Position numbers and translations under genes: made by a program | In this document: positions 31,163 to 42,590 of the stretch, one piece after another | Layout: every line of letters starts with the position of its first letter | Position numbering within the stretch: the first letter of the stretch is position 1 | Assembly (NCBI RefSeq): GCF_964204645.1 | Contig: NC_134034.1 | Location: 9,047,414 to 9,111,413, forward strand | Direction of reading: 5' to 3' | Source: Tubulanus polymorphus | Taxonomy: Eukaryota > Nemertea > Palaeonemertea > Tubulaniformes > Tubulanidae | DNA length: 64,000 bases | Notes under the pieces: generated by a model | What the model saw: only the letters and a program-made list of their open reading frames with translations | Databases searched by the model: none | What the model was told of the DNA's origin: nothing

Positions 31163-33116
31163 TCAATGTAAGTTAGGCCGTCTCAATTTTTCCATTCTTT
31201 TTAGTTGCCCTATATGACGGAAAAATGCCCAAAAAATGTCTCCATTTGAGTGTCCAAATCTATACCTATACACAAATTCATCAATATAGATTCCAATTCT
31301 TTGGTGGACAACGCCCTTCATTTTCTTGATCCTACCTTTCATCATACCCCACATACCTTCAATGCCATTCGTGCAAACATTTTCGACAGATTTGAACTCT
31401 TTGGAATGATTAACAACACCATGGTTATACGTTTCATTTAACGCCGAATATGCCGACCAACCATCTGAATAAATTGTGCAGCCACTTGCAACGTGCTTCT
31501 TTATAATCGGCAATAAAGTTTCACGATTTCTACGGTTCACAATTGACATTACAACATTCCGTGTTCCACGTTCAAAGATTCCAAAAACCCATGTGTCCTG
31601 TTTTCCGCTTCCTTTGTTATATTTGCGTCTTTTTCCGAAAAGTGATTCATCAATTTCTGAAATTGATTCTGCGACATCACCTTTTATGACGACAGGGTTA
31701 CGCCTTAGAAAATCGCTACAAACTTCACGCAACCTGTCATACCATTTCATGATGGTCTTCACGTTCAAATTAGGTTCCAATTTCTGCACTTGATAAATCT
31801 GTAGATCAATTGCAAATCCGTACACGATCAACAGAGCAGAGCACAACGACAGTTTGGATCCCTGTAGAAATTATGAAAAAATATTTTATAATGCAGCCTA
31901 ATTCACGGGCACACCCGGCCCCTCGATCTCAGCCACTTTATATAAGTGTAATACACGGGCACACCCGGCTCCTCGATCTCAGCCACTTTATATAAGGGTA
32001 ATCCACGCACACACACAGCCCCTCGATCCCAGCCACTTTATATAAGGGTAATCCACGCACACACACAGCCCCTCGATCCCAGCCACTTTATATAAGGGTA
32101 ATCCACGCACACACACAGCCCTCGATCTCAGCCACACTTCACAGCCCCTCGATCTCAGCAACTTTATATAAGGGTAATCCACGCACCTCACAGCCCCTCG
32201 ATCCCAGCCACTTTATATAAGGGTAATCCACGCACACACCAAGCCCCTCGATCTCAGCCACTTTATATAAGGGTAATCCACGCACACACCCGGCCCCTCG
32301 ATCTCAGCCACTTTATATAAGTGTAATCCACGCACACACCCAGCCCCTCGATCTCAGCCACTTTATATAAGGGTAATTATCCACGCACACACACACAGCC
32401 CCTCGATCCCAGCCACTTTATATAAGGGTAATCCACGCACCTCAAAGCCCCTCGATCCCAGCCACTTTATATAAGGGTAATCCACGCACACACCAAGCCC
32501 CTCGATCTCAGCCACTTTATATAAGGGTAATCCACGCACACACCCGGCCCCTCGATCTCAGCCACTTTATATAAGTGTAATCCACGCACACACCCAGCCC
32601 CTCGATCTCAGCCACTTTATATAAGGGTAATCCACGCACACACACAGCCCCTCGATCCCAGCCACTTTATATAAGGGTAATCCACGCACCTCAAAGCCCC
32701 TCGATCTCAGCAACTTTATATAAGGGTAATCCACGCACCTCAAAGCCCCTCGATCTCAGCCACTTTATATAAGTGTAATACACGGGCACACCCGGCTCCT
32801 CGATCTCTATAATGTTATAAAGTGTAATACACGCTAATACACACGTCCCAAAATCATAACGTTGAAAAAACAACAATATTACCTCAAAGATGCTTCCAGT
32901 TCGGATAGACCGATTGCAGCCACATTCATTACACAACCAAATAAATCCATCAGTAATTGATGTTCTTGGTACTAATAACATTGGTTTAATGCACACATCA
33001 CAATCATTTGCTGAATAAAGAACTTCATGATCTAGCAGAAAATCAATTGCTTTTTTACAATCATGAAAAAGTGGAGAAATTTCCAATAGACCGGGACATG
33101 CTACGAAATTCGCCAT
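31163..33116 (-). CDS. Merlin-family (ISXO2-like) transposase, two exons
   Basis: Exon 1 (33116-32883, 78 codons) has a zinc ribbon (CDVC...CNEC). Exon 2 (31861-31163) holds the DDE core: EIDESLFG, TIYSDGWSAY and NGIEGMWGMMKGR, with AsnHis (VVNHSKEF) between. The donor GTAATA and acceptor TCTACAG join in phase 0. The intron sits at the same place as in the Merlin element at 60398-62392. The intron of about 1 kb holds a 50-bp tandem array. The stop codon lies 5 bases inside exon 3 of the DUF3987-like gene, so the two genes overlap tail to tail. All catalytic residues are present. Confidence 0.85.
31885..32830. repeat. 50-bp tandem array in the transposase intron
   Basis: About 17 copies of a unit contain CCTCGATCCCAGCCAC, TTTATATAAG and GGTAATCCACGCACAC. 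The spacing of TTTATATAAG is exactly 50 bp in the first copies. Units with TGTAATACACGGGCACACCC are variants. A related array lies at 47760-47975. Confidence 0.9.
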
Positions 33117-33940
33117 TCTTATTTTACCAATTTCGGTTGAAACTGTAAGGATTGTTAATAATACTACGTTGGTTTCTATAGTATCAATTTAAAGAACGAA
33201 CGAACGAATGAACAATCGGCTAAACTCGTCCGATAAAAAAGGATAATTTCTATAACATTAAAAAAGGCCTAATAGAATATTCTTTAATTGGCTGGCTTAT
33301 ATGTAATGGAATGCAAATTCAACAAAAGCCATCACATGCACACGTATTTGATATACTTCGTCTCTCTTATTCCAGTAAGTCTGCAGGAGCTGAGCAGGAA
33401 AAACCTGGGTCACTTGAAAACACTAAAACAAGCAGGAGCTGGAAGATCAACACTATTTTTCTTCAAGAAATTGCCAGACGCACTTTTCGAAAAAGACAGT
33501 CTGTTCAAATGCACAGACACAACTTTAGACGTATATCGGTTTAATGATACGAGTAGTATGTCCGAGGCCATGAAAACCACTTGTCGAATTCATCATCCAG
33601 AAATAGAGGCGTTTGAAGAAATGTTAACGCAGGTCGACGACACGGATGAGTCGGATGAATCTTGAACCTCATCAAGTAACCGTAAACCCGTCTTAAAGTA
33701 TCTGAAGATTATCCCATGATTTGATAACCAATTATGGGTGGTCGCTCGTCGTCGATATTATGGCCGATATCATTTATAATCGTTGCAATTCATAGACTTA
33801 TATTAAAAGCATTTATACAATGAAATAACTGGAAAAACTTTTAAACGTGTGAAACCCAAAGATACATAATCCGCCAAGCATTCAGTATGTTATTGCTATT
33901 AATAATAAGTTCCGTAATAATATTTCTCTTTTGTTAAATG

Positions 33941-34095
33941 CCAATGTCGATATGTCGGTTTGCCGGTTTGTCGGTATGTCGGTTTGTCGGTATGTCGGTT
34001 TGTCGGTTTGTCGGTATGTCGGTTTGTCGGTTTGTCGGTATGTCGGTTTGTCGGTATGTCGGTATGTCGGTTTGTCGGTTTGTCGGTTTGTCCGT
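33941..34095. repeat. Octamer satellite array, right arm
   Basis: About 19 units of TGTCGGTT/TATGTCGG form the inverse complement of the left-arm array. Unit order differs between arms. Confidence 0.85.
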
Positions 34096-34225
34096 ATAGC
34101 GTTATGTCGTATTCGTGCGTAATATAAGATTCAATATGTCTGATATTGGCGGATTAATTTCAAATACCAGTCCGATGTAATAAGTCTCTGCTGGAACTAT
34201 TTAATGCTATAATGGACTTGAGCCG

Positions 34226-34997
34226 TTATTTCTTCATTTTCACTACACTTGTCTCTACGGAAAATGGTTTTAATTGTTGGTACGAGTATCAGGTTTAAAT
34301 ATTACGGCATTAATACTGTATTCCGTTCTCCGGCGCTAGTTCGTAATGGCTGTAATGGTAACCGCTTTTACGGCAGGCAGAGGCTTACGTACATGCACCC
34401 AAGAAAACCGAAAACTCTTTTGTTGTAAATGCAATCCACACACTTCTTGCGTTATTGTGATGGTAGATGTCACTTTTTACTTTTTATCACCTGCGTCTGA
34501 CATTCGAACTTGATACTTGATATTTCACCACCAAAACAAGAAAACGTTTTCCTATATTTTCTTCCCAATCTAATCAATCTTGAGTGTACTTAATGGTAAG
34601 TATTCATAGAAAATAGCTGAATATTTGCCCCACCCCATTTGTCCAGCTATTTGACCACTTCTCCATCCATCTAATTTCAGTAGATTTTTATGTAAATTTA
34701 TTGATAGACTACTGATTTAAATGGTCATCATACTCGATTTTGAGTGCTATATTTCTTTTCTTCTTCCATCTCAATATAGGCCCATATATTCTCTTCCCGC
34801 GCGCAACTTCGAATGCGTGATCAAAATGCCGCTCAGTCTCGCTGCTAAAACTGGTCAGAAAATCCCTTAAACCCCAACATCTCTAATGTCTCCGATCTAT
34901 TATATTGCATAAACGACGTGATATTTAAACCTGATACTCGTACCAACAATTAAAACCATTTTCCGTAGAGACAAGTGTAGTGAAAATGAAGAAATAA
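34226..34997. mobile_element. Nested foldback element with perfect 77-bp arms
   Basis: 34227-34303 and 34921-34997 are exact reverse complements (starting TTATTTCTTCATTTTCACTA). They interrupt the right inverted repeat of the 7.3-kb element exactly where the left arm reads GTTATTTC. The 617-bp centre has no gene. Confidence 0.8.
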
Positions 34998-35492
34998 CTC
35001 CCATATACTGAAATACACGCAAAGAAAACAGCGCCGAATCTCGGAATGACAATACACGCACTGCAGTTAAAGTGCCATAGGAAAAAAACTAGGCAAGATA
35101 TCTTGAAATTTCAAAGTTCACCTAAAAGGGGGCATTTATGCGCACAGTGCTTGAAATGTTTGGATTTTTTAGAAAATTATTTCTGAAAATAACGAACTTC
35201 AAAGTTCAGTACCCTGGATTTCTATGCGCACGGCAAAAACTGACCACCGATTTTTATATCGCTCTCATGTCGCATTGTTGTAAATTTGAGAAATGATTTT
35301 TACATAACTGAAAACTAGAGATTCACGTGGTTTGAATGTTGCTAAAGTTGTCAAAATCCATCCATGGACAGATGAAATATGATACAATACACATCACGGA
35401 TAGTTTTTAAAAAAGAGAAAAAAATGACCCAACAATACGGGACAAAAGTACCCTAACAAAATGGCGGCTAGCAACTGTAAAATGGTTTATTT

Positions 35493-38400
35493 GGCGCCTA
35501 TAACATCATCACGGAATTGCCGCTACAATTCCCAGTTTCTCGTACTACTTCAAAACTAATTTTATTAGCTAGCGTTTTTACCTTATTAATTTTGATGACT
35601 TTTACTCGAATATAATTGGGTTCATTCGAAATCTGAAAACATACGTAATTAGATCTTGTTCTCCTGTCAATTTTGATATATAGAATGTGTACTCCCTATT
35701 GCGAGTTGACTTAGAATTTGCGTCATCAAGTTAGGCCTAATCGTAAACTGCGGACCAAATTCGAAAATTATTGTAATTGGACTAGTGCCACAGTCTATAA
35801 AACACATACTGAGACTTATTGAATCCTGAAATGAAGGACTGTTATGAGAATAATCATTTGGCACAAGGGAATATTGAATTCGTTGCGTAATATGCCTAAA
35901 CTAGGATTTTCCACGAGAAAGGCGTAAAAGCGCAGGCGTTACCTCAATTTTGGCTCTGACACAGAAATTTGTGTGCAGGTCTTCGGGTGGTGGGGCCATT
36001 TTTGTAGGGGATTTCCCTGAAAATTCTGACTAATTACTGCGCAGTCACAGCAAACAATTGATTAATACAGACTCGAAAATGTGTTTCTGTCCTGTCCAAC
36101 AGTGCCGCACCCTTGTTGTGGAAACGGCTAAAGGGAAATAAATTTGATTGATCTGTTTCTCGTGGAAAACCAGCCTATGGCTCATTTTCACGCATCTCAC
36201 ATCTAATGTCGAATTCAGTTTTGTTTGAAAGGATATCAGGTTGTCTGGCTCAGTAAGTGTTTAGCGTAGGCCTACTAGGGACCTATGTATATTGTATTTG
36301 AAGATTGCCAAAAATCTTTGAATTGTTAATTTTATTTTAAAGATAATATATTTTTTGTTTTATAGGATTCGTCAGTTATTTGTCAGACATAGCAGATATT
36401 TTATAACCGATTTTTCCCATTCAATGTAAGTTGTATCAAGCGGAAATTTGCATTTTTTTCATATTTTTATTTTGTTTATAACATAATATTGACATTTGTT
36501 TATTTCAGGTAGATGGCAAGTTGCGTGCATTTGGTTCTGATGGTACCCATGGAATTTAGCAGTTGGCCTTCCATATCATACCAATACATTTTACAAATTA
36601 GTAACCGCAATTGCTCAAATGGCTTGTTGCATCTAAACCTTCTGTCTCATTGTTTTAGGTTGGAAATAAAATATTGATGTACTTTCAATTTGCTTCTTTT
36701 TCTGACTGCGATATATATTACCACGTCTACAGCTCGTTGAACCCGGGTTTCAAAGTATGCGGCTTCATATAAACCCAGCGTTTGCAGGGCTGCATCTACA
36801 CTCAATTTAGCTCCAGTAACTGAATCCACATCTGTAGAGTTTTTCGTGAACATAGGTTCAATTCTCAATAGGTTATATAACTCCTTTTTCAAAAACCTGG
36901 CTTTGCATTCAACCCGTGTTTCGAGCTTAGTGTAGACGCATAACCTCGGTATAAGATGCAAGTGTAGACGAAGCTTCTCTTATTTTCTTCTGTTAGTAGG
37001 AATGAATAGGAATTCACGACTTCAGGAATACGCATAAGAAAAAGCTCTTTTATATGTTTAGATTTATTCAAACATCTAAGTGAAAAGATGGAAACAAGTA
37101 AAATCTTGACAATCCCCAGTTTAAAGATTCAACTTCATGTCTTTGTACTTGATATCGGCATCACCTAAAGATGAATAAAAGCAAACAAAAAAATCAATTG
37201 ATTGCTGAAAGTTAAATGATTCAATACAGCAGCGATGACTACAGATGATGTATTTACCATTCAGTCAGTGAGGCCTACTCACTTTTTATCATCTCCAATC
37301 CTGTAAACCTGGCTTATCTAGTCACAAGTTGACCTCTAAATTAGCATTGTTCGGGTTCCTGTAACAGGCTGAACTCTCTGAAAAAAAAACATTGCCTTTG
37401 AAATAAAAACATTGCATGTGGAAATTTATTTCAAGACTTCATAGTTATGTAAATAAATGACATGAATAGCCTACCTTCTTACGACTCTAAGAGGCCTAGG
37501 CCTACTTTTCGGGTCCATGGAAAAATCATTATAGTAGATAGGTGGTCTGTCAAAAATGTTTCCTAAAAATAAGATAAGTAGCAGTGAGTCCACTACCTAC
37601 ACGTACACTCAACCCCCAGTAGATTGTTTGATGAGAACCTAATCTACTAAAGTATCGCTTGTCCATGTTTTTGTAGACTACATTAAAGTGTGGATGGAGT
37701 AGACACTTGAAGATAATTAGACACCGTAGAATTGAGTGCAGGACACTTACATTTGTTTCGTTTATTCTTCTCGTTAGGACCTTGGCTGCTTCGGGAATCA
37801 GGTTCCGATTCGATGCGACAGAAGAGTAGTAGTAGGCCTGTACCATGGCTAGTCAGTAACCTGTCTGTGGTTTAGTTTCACGATCGGATATTTTCACAAA
37901 CCACAGTCAGGAATGGGAAGGTCATTTTTGTATGAAATCTTCGTCAGCCAATTTGACTGACGAGTAATTTGCCTGGCATTTCATTGTCTCTTAAGATATC
38001 CGTCTAATTTTTGTTGTAATCGACGCACAACAGATTCGTAGTTTGTCTGATACCTGTAACACCTCATCTGACGATCTTAATCCATGTGCAAATCGGCCGT
38101 AAAGTAAGAGTAAATTTCCGTCGAGTCAACAGCTGCCATTTTTAAAATTACTGGAGGTGCTGGCACCTGTGGACTGACGCCAGGACAACAGCACACATTC
38201 ACGAAGCGAAACGACGAAATTGAAAAAAATTAAGAAATCAACACTTATTCCCATTTTTCTTTTACCAGAATTTATTATTTTAATATTTATTATATAAAAC
38301 ACGAAGATTTGAATCAAAGTTGGAAAACCATCAAAAATTAAAATTGTCGTTTCGTCTTGAAAGTTTTATATAAATCCTTGTAGGTCCCATTGTCTTATCA

Positions 38401-39456
38401 TGCAACAGGTGCAATACAGAGAAATGGCGGCCAATGGCGAAATTTGTGGAGAAATTAATTAATTTCTCAAAATAATGTTGATTAATCACTCGAAACATAC
38501 ATAAAATTGGATTATTTCGAAAGGTACCTGTGTTAGTTTGTGAATTAAGCCATTAATTGTGGACTGAAGTGAATAGAAAGTATATTTTTGAAGAGTTACT
38601 TTTTTCAACCGTGTTTTGGCCCTTGTCATCCCTAACGTTGGTATAAGCTCATCCGATTATAAAAAGCTTACCACCAACGATTAGGTAACTAATTTATACC
38701 ATGGCATCACCGAGTACCGACAGCTGATATCTTATCGGTCGTAGCGCACTATTTTATCATGATCCATAGCCATATTCCAACCTTGGTGCCTTGAGTGCGG
38801 TACAGTTATTCTTTTAAACGGACTTGGGCCATTTGTGATGTGAAATACTACATTTTATACCAGATCCAATCAGTTAATGAAAATTCTCCGTCTTGTTTAT
38901 CATGACGGCCGCCATTTTGACTAGCGTAATTGATGATTGACACCAATCAAATTTTTAAAACTAATCCAGCGATGTTGCTTTCAATTAATTTTATGTTTTA
39001 TATGTTAATTATAGTCTTTAAATGGATTCTTTTATAAATATTATTTAAAATACATCGCAGAATAGATTTTAGATCCTTCCACGCGCGTATCGCGAGACCG
39101 CGCGGTGTTGTTTATTTAGAGTATTATGACGTCATAACAACATTCGCGCACCTAGATAGTTCACGTGTTTGGTGTCAAGGTCGCTGAAAGTTGCGGCTCT
39201 GTACCTTCGTGGTGTTGTTATCCATATCACGTTGATTTGAGCCCGAAATCATCAGGAAATGTAGCCAACGTAAATTGATTTACGTATAGAATTAATCAAT
39301 TGACTCATTTTAGGAATCATGGTTTCGTGAAATTCATTTAAGTCCTAAAACTCGCGATAAATTTAAGCCGAAAATGATTTCAACCATCCACCATATTGTT
39401 TCATTAATAAACAAATTGAAGCGCGCCGGCGCAGCTACGTGTCCTACCTAAATGCA
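35493..39456. other. About 4 kb without a supportable gene
   Basis: Only short frames occur, none with a recognisable domain. There are several microsatellite-free AT-rich parts and a palindromic CGCGCGTATCGCG-like stretch near 39080. Confidence 0.4.
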
Positions 39457-39531
39457 TGGTTGCACTAGGATTCGAACCCTCGACCTCTCAGTTGGGAGTC
39501 AAACACCTTATCCTCTACGCCACAGGACAGG
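39457..39531 (-). tRNA. tRNA-like sequence, probably pseudogene or SINE head
   Basis: The minus strand has an A-box-like TGGCGTAGAGG, a loop reading CTCCCAA (anticodon CCC, glycine, if folded normally) and a perfect B box, GGTTCGAATCC. The anticodon stem pairs poorly, so this is more likely a tRNA-derived repeat than a working tRNA. Confidence 0.4.
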
Positions 39532-39704
39532 ACGCTGCTTTTATCGTTAGTGGGAGTACCGGACGGGGCGAGTCATCGGTCTTAATTACATCCGGTGTTA
39601 TCTTTCAGTAAGTAATTTAAAGTTTCAAATAGGACGGAGAGTGCATAGATATAATCTACGCGGAGCGAATGCGTGTTAAACTACTATCAGAATTCTACAT
39701 TTCA

Positions 39705-39870
39705 ATTAGAAGCTGATAGTTGTCGAATCTGATAGAAGATGAATTTTATGTGCGAAAAAATTACAGAAACAGAATTACAAGAGGGTTTTCGACGAAAGTC
39801 AGAAAACCCTAATAATCACGCGAATTTCAATAGGGTTTTCTGTGAAGCAACAGAAAACCCTAATAACCCA
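39705..39870. repeat. Hairpin-bearing dispersed repeat, copy 2
   Basis: This matches 27110-27265 with two hairpins instead of one (arms GGGTTTTC/GAAAACCC near 39784-39810 and 39832-39860), each followed by TAATAA. It lacks the AAT run. Confidence 0.65.
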
Positions 39871-39968
39871 TTATGAAATAAAAGAATGTTTTGATCAAGG
39901 AAATATTATATTGGATAACTTAGCTAAAATTACGCGTGTTTTAACAATTCATGATGATAATTCAAAGT

Positions 39969-40310
39969 CTATTCATTTTCTATTCTTTTAATTGTCTTCT
40001 GTTTCTTATCATTGTCATTATCAAAATAATCTTCACCTAAAATATCATTATTCATATTTCTAATATGACTTTTAGGTTTTAAATGTTCTTTATAATATCT
40101 TTTATCACTGAATGATTGATTACATGTATCACATTCGTATGTTTCTTTTTCATTCTTTAATTCACCTAATTTAGTTTCTAATATATCATCTTTACATTCT
40201 ACCTTAAATTTATTTTCTAAATGTGTTCTAGTTTTATTGTGCCTTGCTTTTTGGGATTTATCTATATTGATTTTACATGCCGGACAGTAGTACTTCTTAT
40301 TTGCTTTCAT
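39969..40310 (-). pseudogene. N-terminal fragment of a Polinton DNA polymerase
   Basis: About 114 codons from ATG 40310 match the first part of the polymerase at 554, including both C2H2 fingers and the DILGEDYFDNDNDKKQKTIKR stretch minus a few residues. The fragment then ends. It supports the polymerase start chosen in the full element. Confidence 0.85.
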
Positions 40311-40488
40311 TTTAATACTAAATTTTTTATTAAAATTGATTTTCAAATAATACATATTAGATACGTATTAGGTGCGTGTCTTTATTGTCTTTAGTAGTTT
40401 TAGTACTTTTAGTACATAAAGAATAAATATTTATTTTATTAGTACTGAATAAAATTATTTTCAAAACTACTGAACTACTAAAGACTCT

Positions 40489-40622
40489 TTGCTAATCTTA
40501 CGCTTACTAGATTCTGTTCTAGCTAATTTATCTAATTCATATTTAGAACACTTCTTATAGTATATATTTATAACACCAGTGTTATTTGTAATATTGATAG
40601 TTTGTGATTGTTCTGGTTCCAT
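40489..40622 (-). pseudogene. N-terminal fragment of the HNH protein
   Basis: From ATG 40622 the minus strand encodes MEPEQSQTINITNNTGVINI, nearly the same start as the HNH protein at 17015, and stops after about 45 codons. One zinc-ribbon cysteine is lost (CSKY instead of CSKC). It sits directly inside the terminus, where the full element has the polymerase start. Confidence 0.8.
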
Positions 40623-40702
40623 TTTAATATCAAATTTTTTTACTAAATTGATTTTAGAAGTTATTCATTTATATGTTATTCATATATATGAACATTATTA
40701 GG

Positions 40703-40855
40703 AGTAATAGGGATAATAGGGGTTCATATCAAAGGTTGAATGGGCGAGTGAGTAAAAAATGAAAAATAAATTCGATTGTGCGAGAATTTATTTTTTCATT
40801 TTTCATGAGCTCGACCCTTCGACCTTTGGCATGAACCCCTATTATCCCTATTACT
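40703..40855. repeat. Palindromic terminus of the second Polinton (153 bp)
   Basis: It begins AGTAATAGGGATAATAGGGG and ends with the reverse complement. Internal arms carry AAATGAAAAATAAATTC/GAATTTATTTTTTCATTT. The architecture is the same as the 207-bp termini of the full element. Confidence 0.88.
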
Positions 40856-41550
40856 AAGATGGCAACCCCGTTGGTGTTTTTATCGTAGATTACGATAAAT
40901 TTTATCATTTTTAACACACCAACAAGGTCAAAGCCCATATTCACCCAGTCCTGAGAATGGCTGGTTCGCGGAGCTCCGTATACTGCCATACTAAAGAGCT
41001 CGCGTGAACCACCCACCCAGTCACGTAGTCGTTATTTTACGTCGAAATTGCCGACTGGCGCTCAGTCGGCACTTTAACCACTCAGTACTCGGCAACTACT
41101 CATCCGATTTCAATAAATAAACTACCTACACTGACCTTATGTTCTTATCTTTTCATTGTTTACACTCCAAAGAATACATTTGAAGTTCAAGTGGCTGGAA
41201 ATTACCTCTAGAAATATTTTAGTACCGCTTTTGTTTTACTAAAAAACGGTTCCTCGCGAGACTCACCCGCATGAAAAATTCTATATCTTAGCAACACTAC
41301 AATAGATACCGCTCTGCGCGGACTTGTGGATATTTGACAAGTCATGAAAAATCGTATCATACACAAAATACGATGACAAAATGACTAAATAAACACAACA
41401 GTAAGAACGAGAAAGATCAGAGGTTTGCAATGATGGTTTATTTTTTGAAATCGGCTGAATGAGAGCTGAGTAGTGATGATATAATTAGAGTTTAATTAAA
41501 AAGAATTTAAAATCACCGCGTATATGGCTTCCGCGACTTACTGTCTGTCA
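40856..41550. other. No recognisable gene
   Basis: Unique-looking sequence. A short minus-strand frame spans the Polinton terminus but has no recognisable domain. Confidence 0.35.
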
Positions 41551-41562
41551 CACATGCTCTTC

Positions 41563-42022
41563 GTGCGACGTTTTGGTCCGTAATTTCGTTAATAATCGGT
41601 TGATCTGTAAATATTATGCATCAATTTGTTCAGTAAGGAATTTGCATTCAGAAATAAATCATGAACTGGCAGAAATTTGTTTGTGTTTTCTTCTATCAGC
41701 GATAGTTTACCTAGCATACGCTCGCGTAATGCTAAAAAACGGCTTTTATGGCCCGTCACGTGGCGCCACCTACTGTATTTTGATATGCTAATGAGCAGGT
41801 GATGACGTCACTGTTACGTTTCCGAGCGTCCGCGGAGCGGATTTTTCAGCATTATGCGAGCGTATGCTGAGTGAACTATCGCTCATAAATGAAAACAAAA
41901 ACAACTTTAGTGAATATTGTTGTTTATTTCTGAATGCAAATTCCTCACTGAACAAATTAATGCGTTATTAAGGTAGATAAACCGATTATTAACGAAATTA
42001 CGGACCAAAACGTCGCACGGAG
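41563..42022. repeat. Foldback/MITE-like element with 165-bp arms
   Basis: The left arm (41563-41733) and right arm (41850-42022) are inverted copies sharing GCGACGTTTTGGTCCGTAAT, TTTGCATTCAGAAATAAA and AGCATACGCTCGCGTAATGC-like ends around a 115-bp centre. There is no coding content. Confidence 0.75.
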
Positions 42023-42590
42023 AGTAGGCATTATGAGTTTTTCGGTTTGCTCGGCTACCCCTACTGGCGGGGTAGTCTAGAGAGGCCAATGAAAACTCCG
42101 GTTTGCTGAACTACCCCTCTTTGCGGGGATGCGGTATGATGTTTGATCTGACAGTTTCAAGTGGTAAATGGCTGTTTCAAGTGCTTACAACGATGCTTAT
42201 TACTTCGTGGTACATGGTGGTTTAAAAAAAGATTTCATAATGATACGCTCACCTGTGACCTTCCCAAATTTTAATTGTCCTGTCCGATTTGGTTTCATCC
42301 AATTGAGAGACTGCCTTTTCCAGTTAGGGCATCTTTGGATCACGTCACTCCAGGAAATGACTTAACGCTTTTGGGCCCTTTCGTCGGTTCCACATGTTTC
42401 ATTTGAGCTATAGACCACAATGGTGACACCATGATGGTCAGAAACTGACCAATTGAGATATCCCCGAGTCTGAACACTTGACGTCGAATTTCGGAAATTT
42501 ATGATGTAATGTTTGTTTTCAAACTACTAAGGAATCATCATTGCAAATTCATCACTGACCACCGCGTTATGGTGTCAAACTAGAAACAAT

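Larger units (their letters stand above)
29525..33665 (+). pseudogene. Multi-exon DUF3987-like gene of the 7.3-kb element
   Basis: Exon 1 (29525-30427) shows CECGGGKSRAFDEIV (P-loop-like), EDEGAKLMAEI, SMLVFIQPEP and DGFWDRFLFLVSKP. That order is typical of DUF3987 proteins, which relate to primase/helicase-linked proteins. Its frame breaks in an A9 run near 29865 and again near 30165. Exons 2 (30655-30872), 3 (30993-31167) and 4 (33373-33665) follow, with GTATGT, GTAAAT and GTAAGT donors and TTCCAG or TTTTAG acceptors. The intron phases 1, 0 and 1 fit, and the total is about 530 codons. Intron 3 (31168-33372) contains the entire transposase gene on the other strand. The function is unknown; a replication role is an inference from the family. 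Confidence 0.65.
28178..35492. mobile_element. 7.3-kb Merlin-type element carrying a second, DUF3987-like gene
   Basis: Inverted repeats of about 870 bp (28178-29050 against 33847-35492, the right arm enlarged by a nested insertion) enclose two genes on opposite strands. One is an ISXO2-like (Merlin) transposase, the other a multi-exon DUF3987-like gene. The outermost matching bases are AAATAAACC/GGTTTATTT. I find no target duplication outside them, so the true termini are uncertain. Octamer satellite arrays lie inside both arms. Frame breaks in the DUF3987-like gene suggest decay or sequence error. Confidence 0.75.
33847..35492 (-). repeat. Right inverted repeat of the 7.3-kb element
   Basis: This is the counterpart of 28178-29050. 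It is longer because a 77-bp-armed foldback element is inserted at about 34226-34997. The segment before the octamers is diverged from the left arm. Confidence 0.85.
39969..40855 (-). mobile_element. Terminal remnant of a second Polinton
   Basis: The right end (40855) finishes in the same CCCTATTACT as the full element. It is followed leftward by a palindromic terminus, the start of an HNH gene, and the start of a polymerase gene. The arm sequence differs from the full element (AGGGATAATAGGGGTTCAT), marking a related but distinct subfamily. The left part of the element is missing, and no target duplication could be confirmed. Confidence 0.85.

Noticed and set aside
31885-32830. CRISPR-like regularly spaced repeat
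   Set aside because: Units are contiguous without unique spacers and lie in a eukaryotic transposase intron, so this is a tandem satellite.
39737-39742. AAGATG as left target duplication of the Polinton remnant (AAGATG follows its right end at 40856)
   Set aside because: A 6-bp match is expected by chance in this distance, and no left terminus sequence lies beside it.
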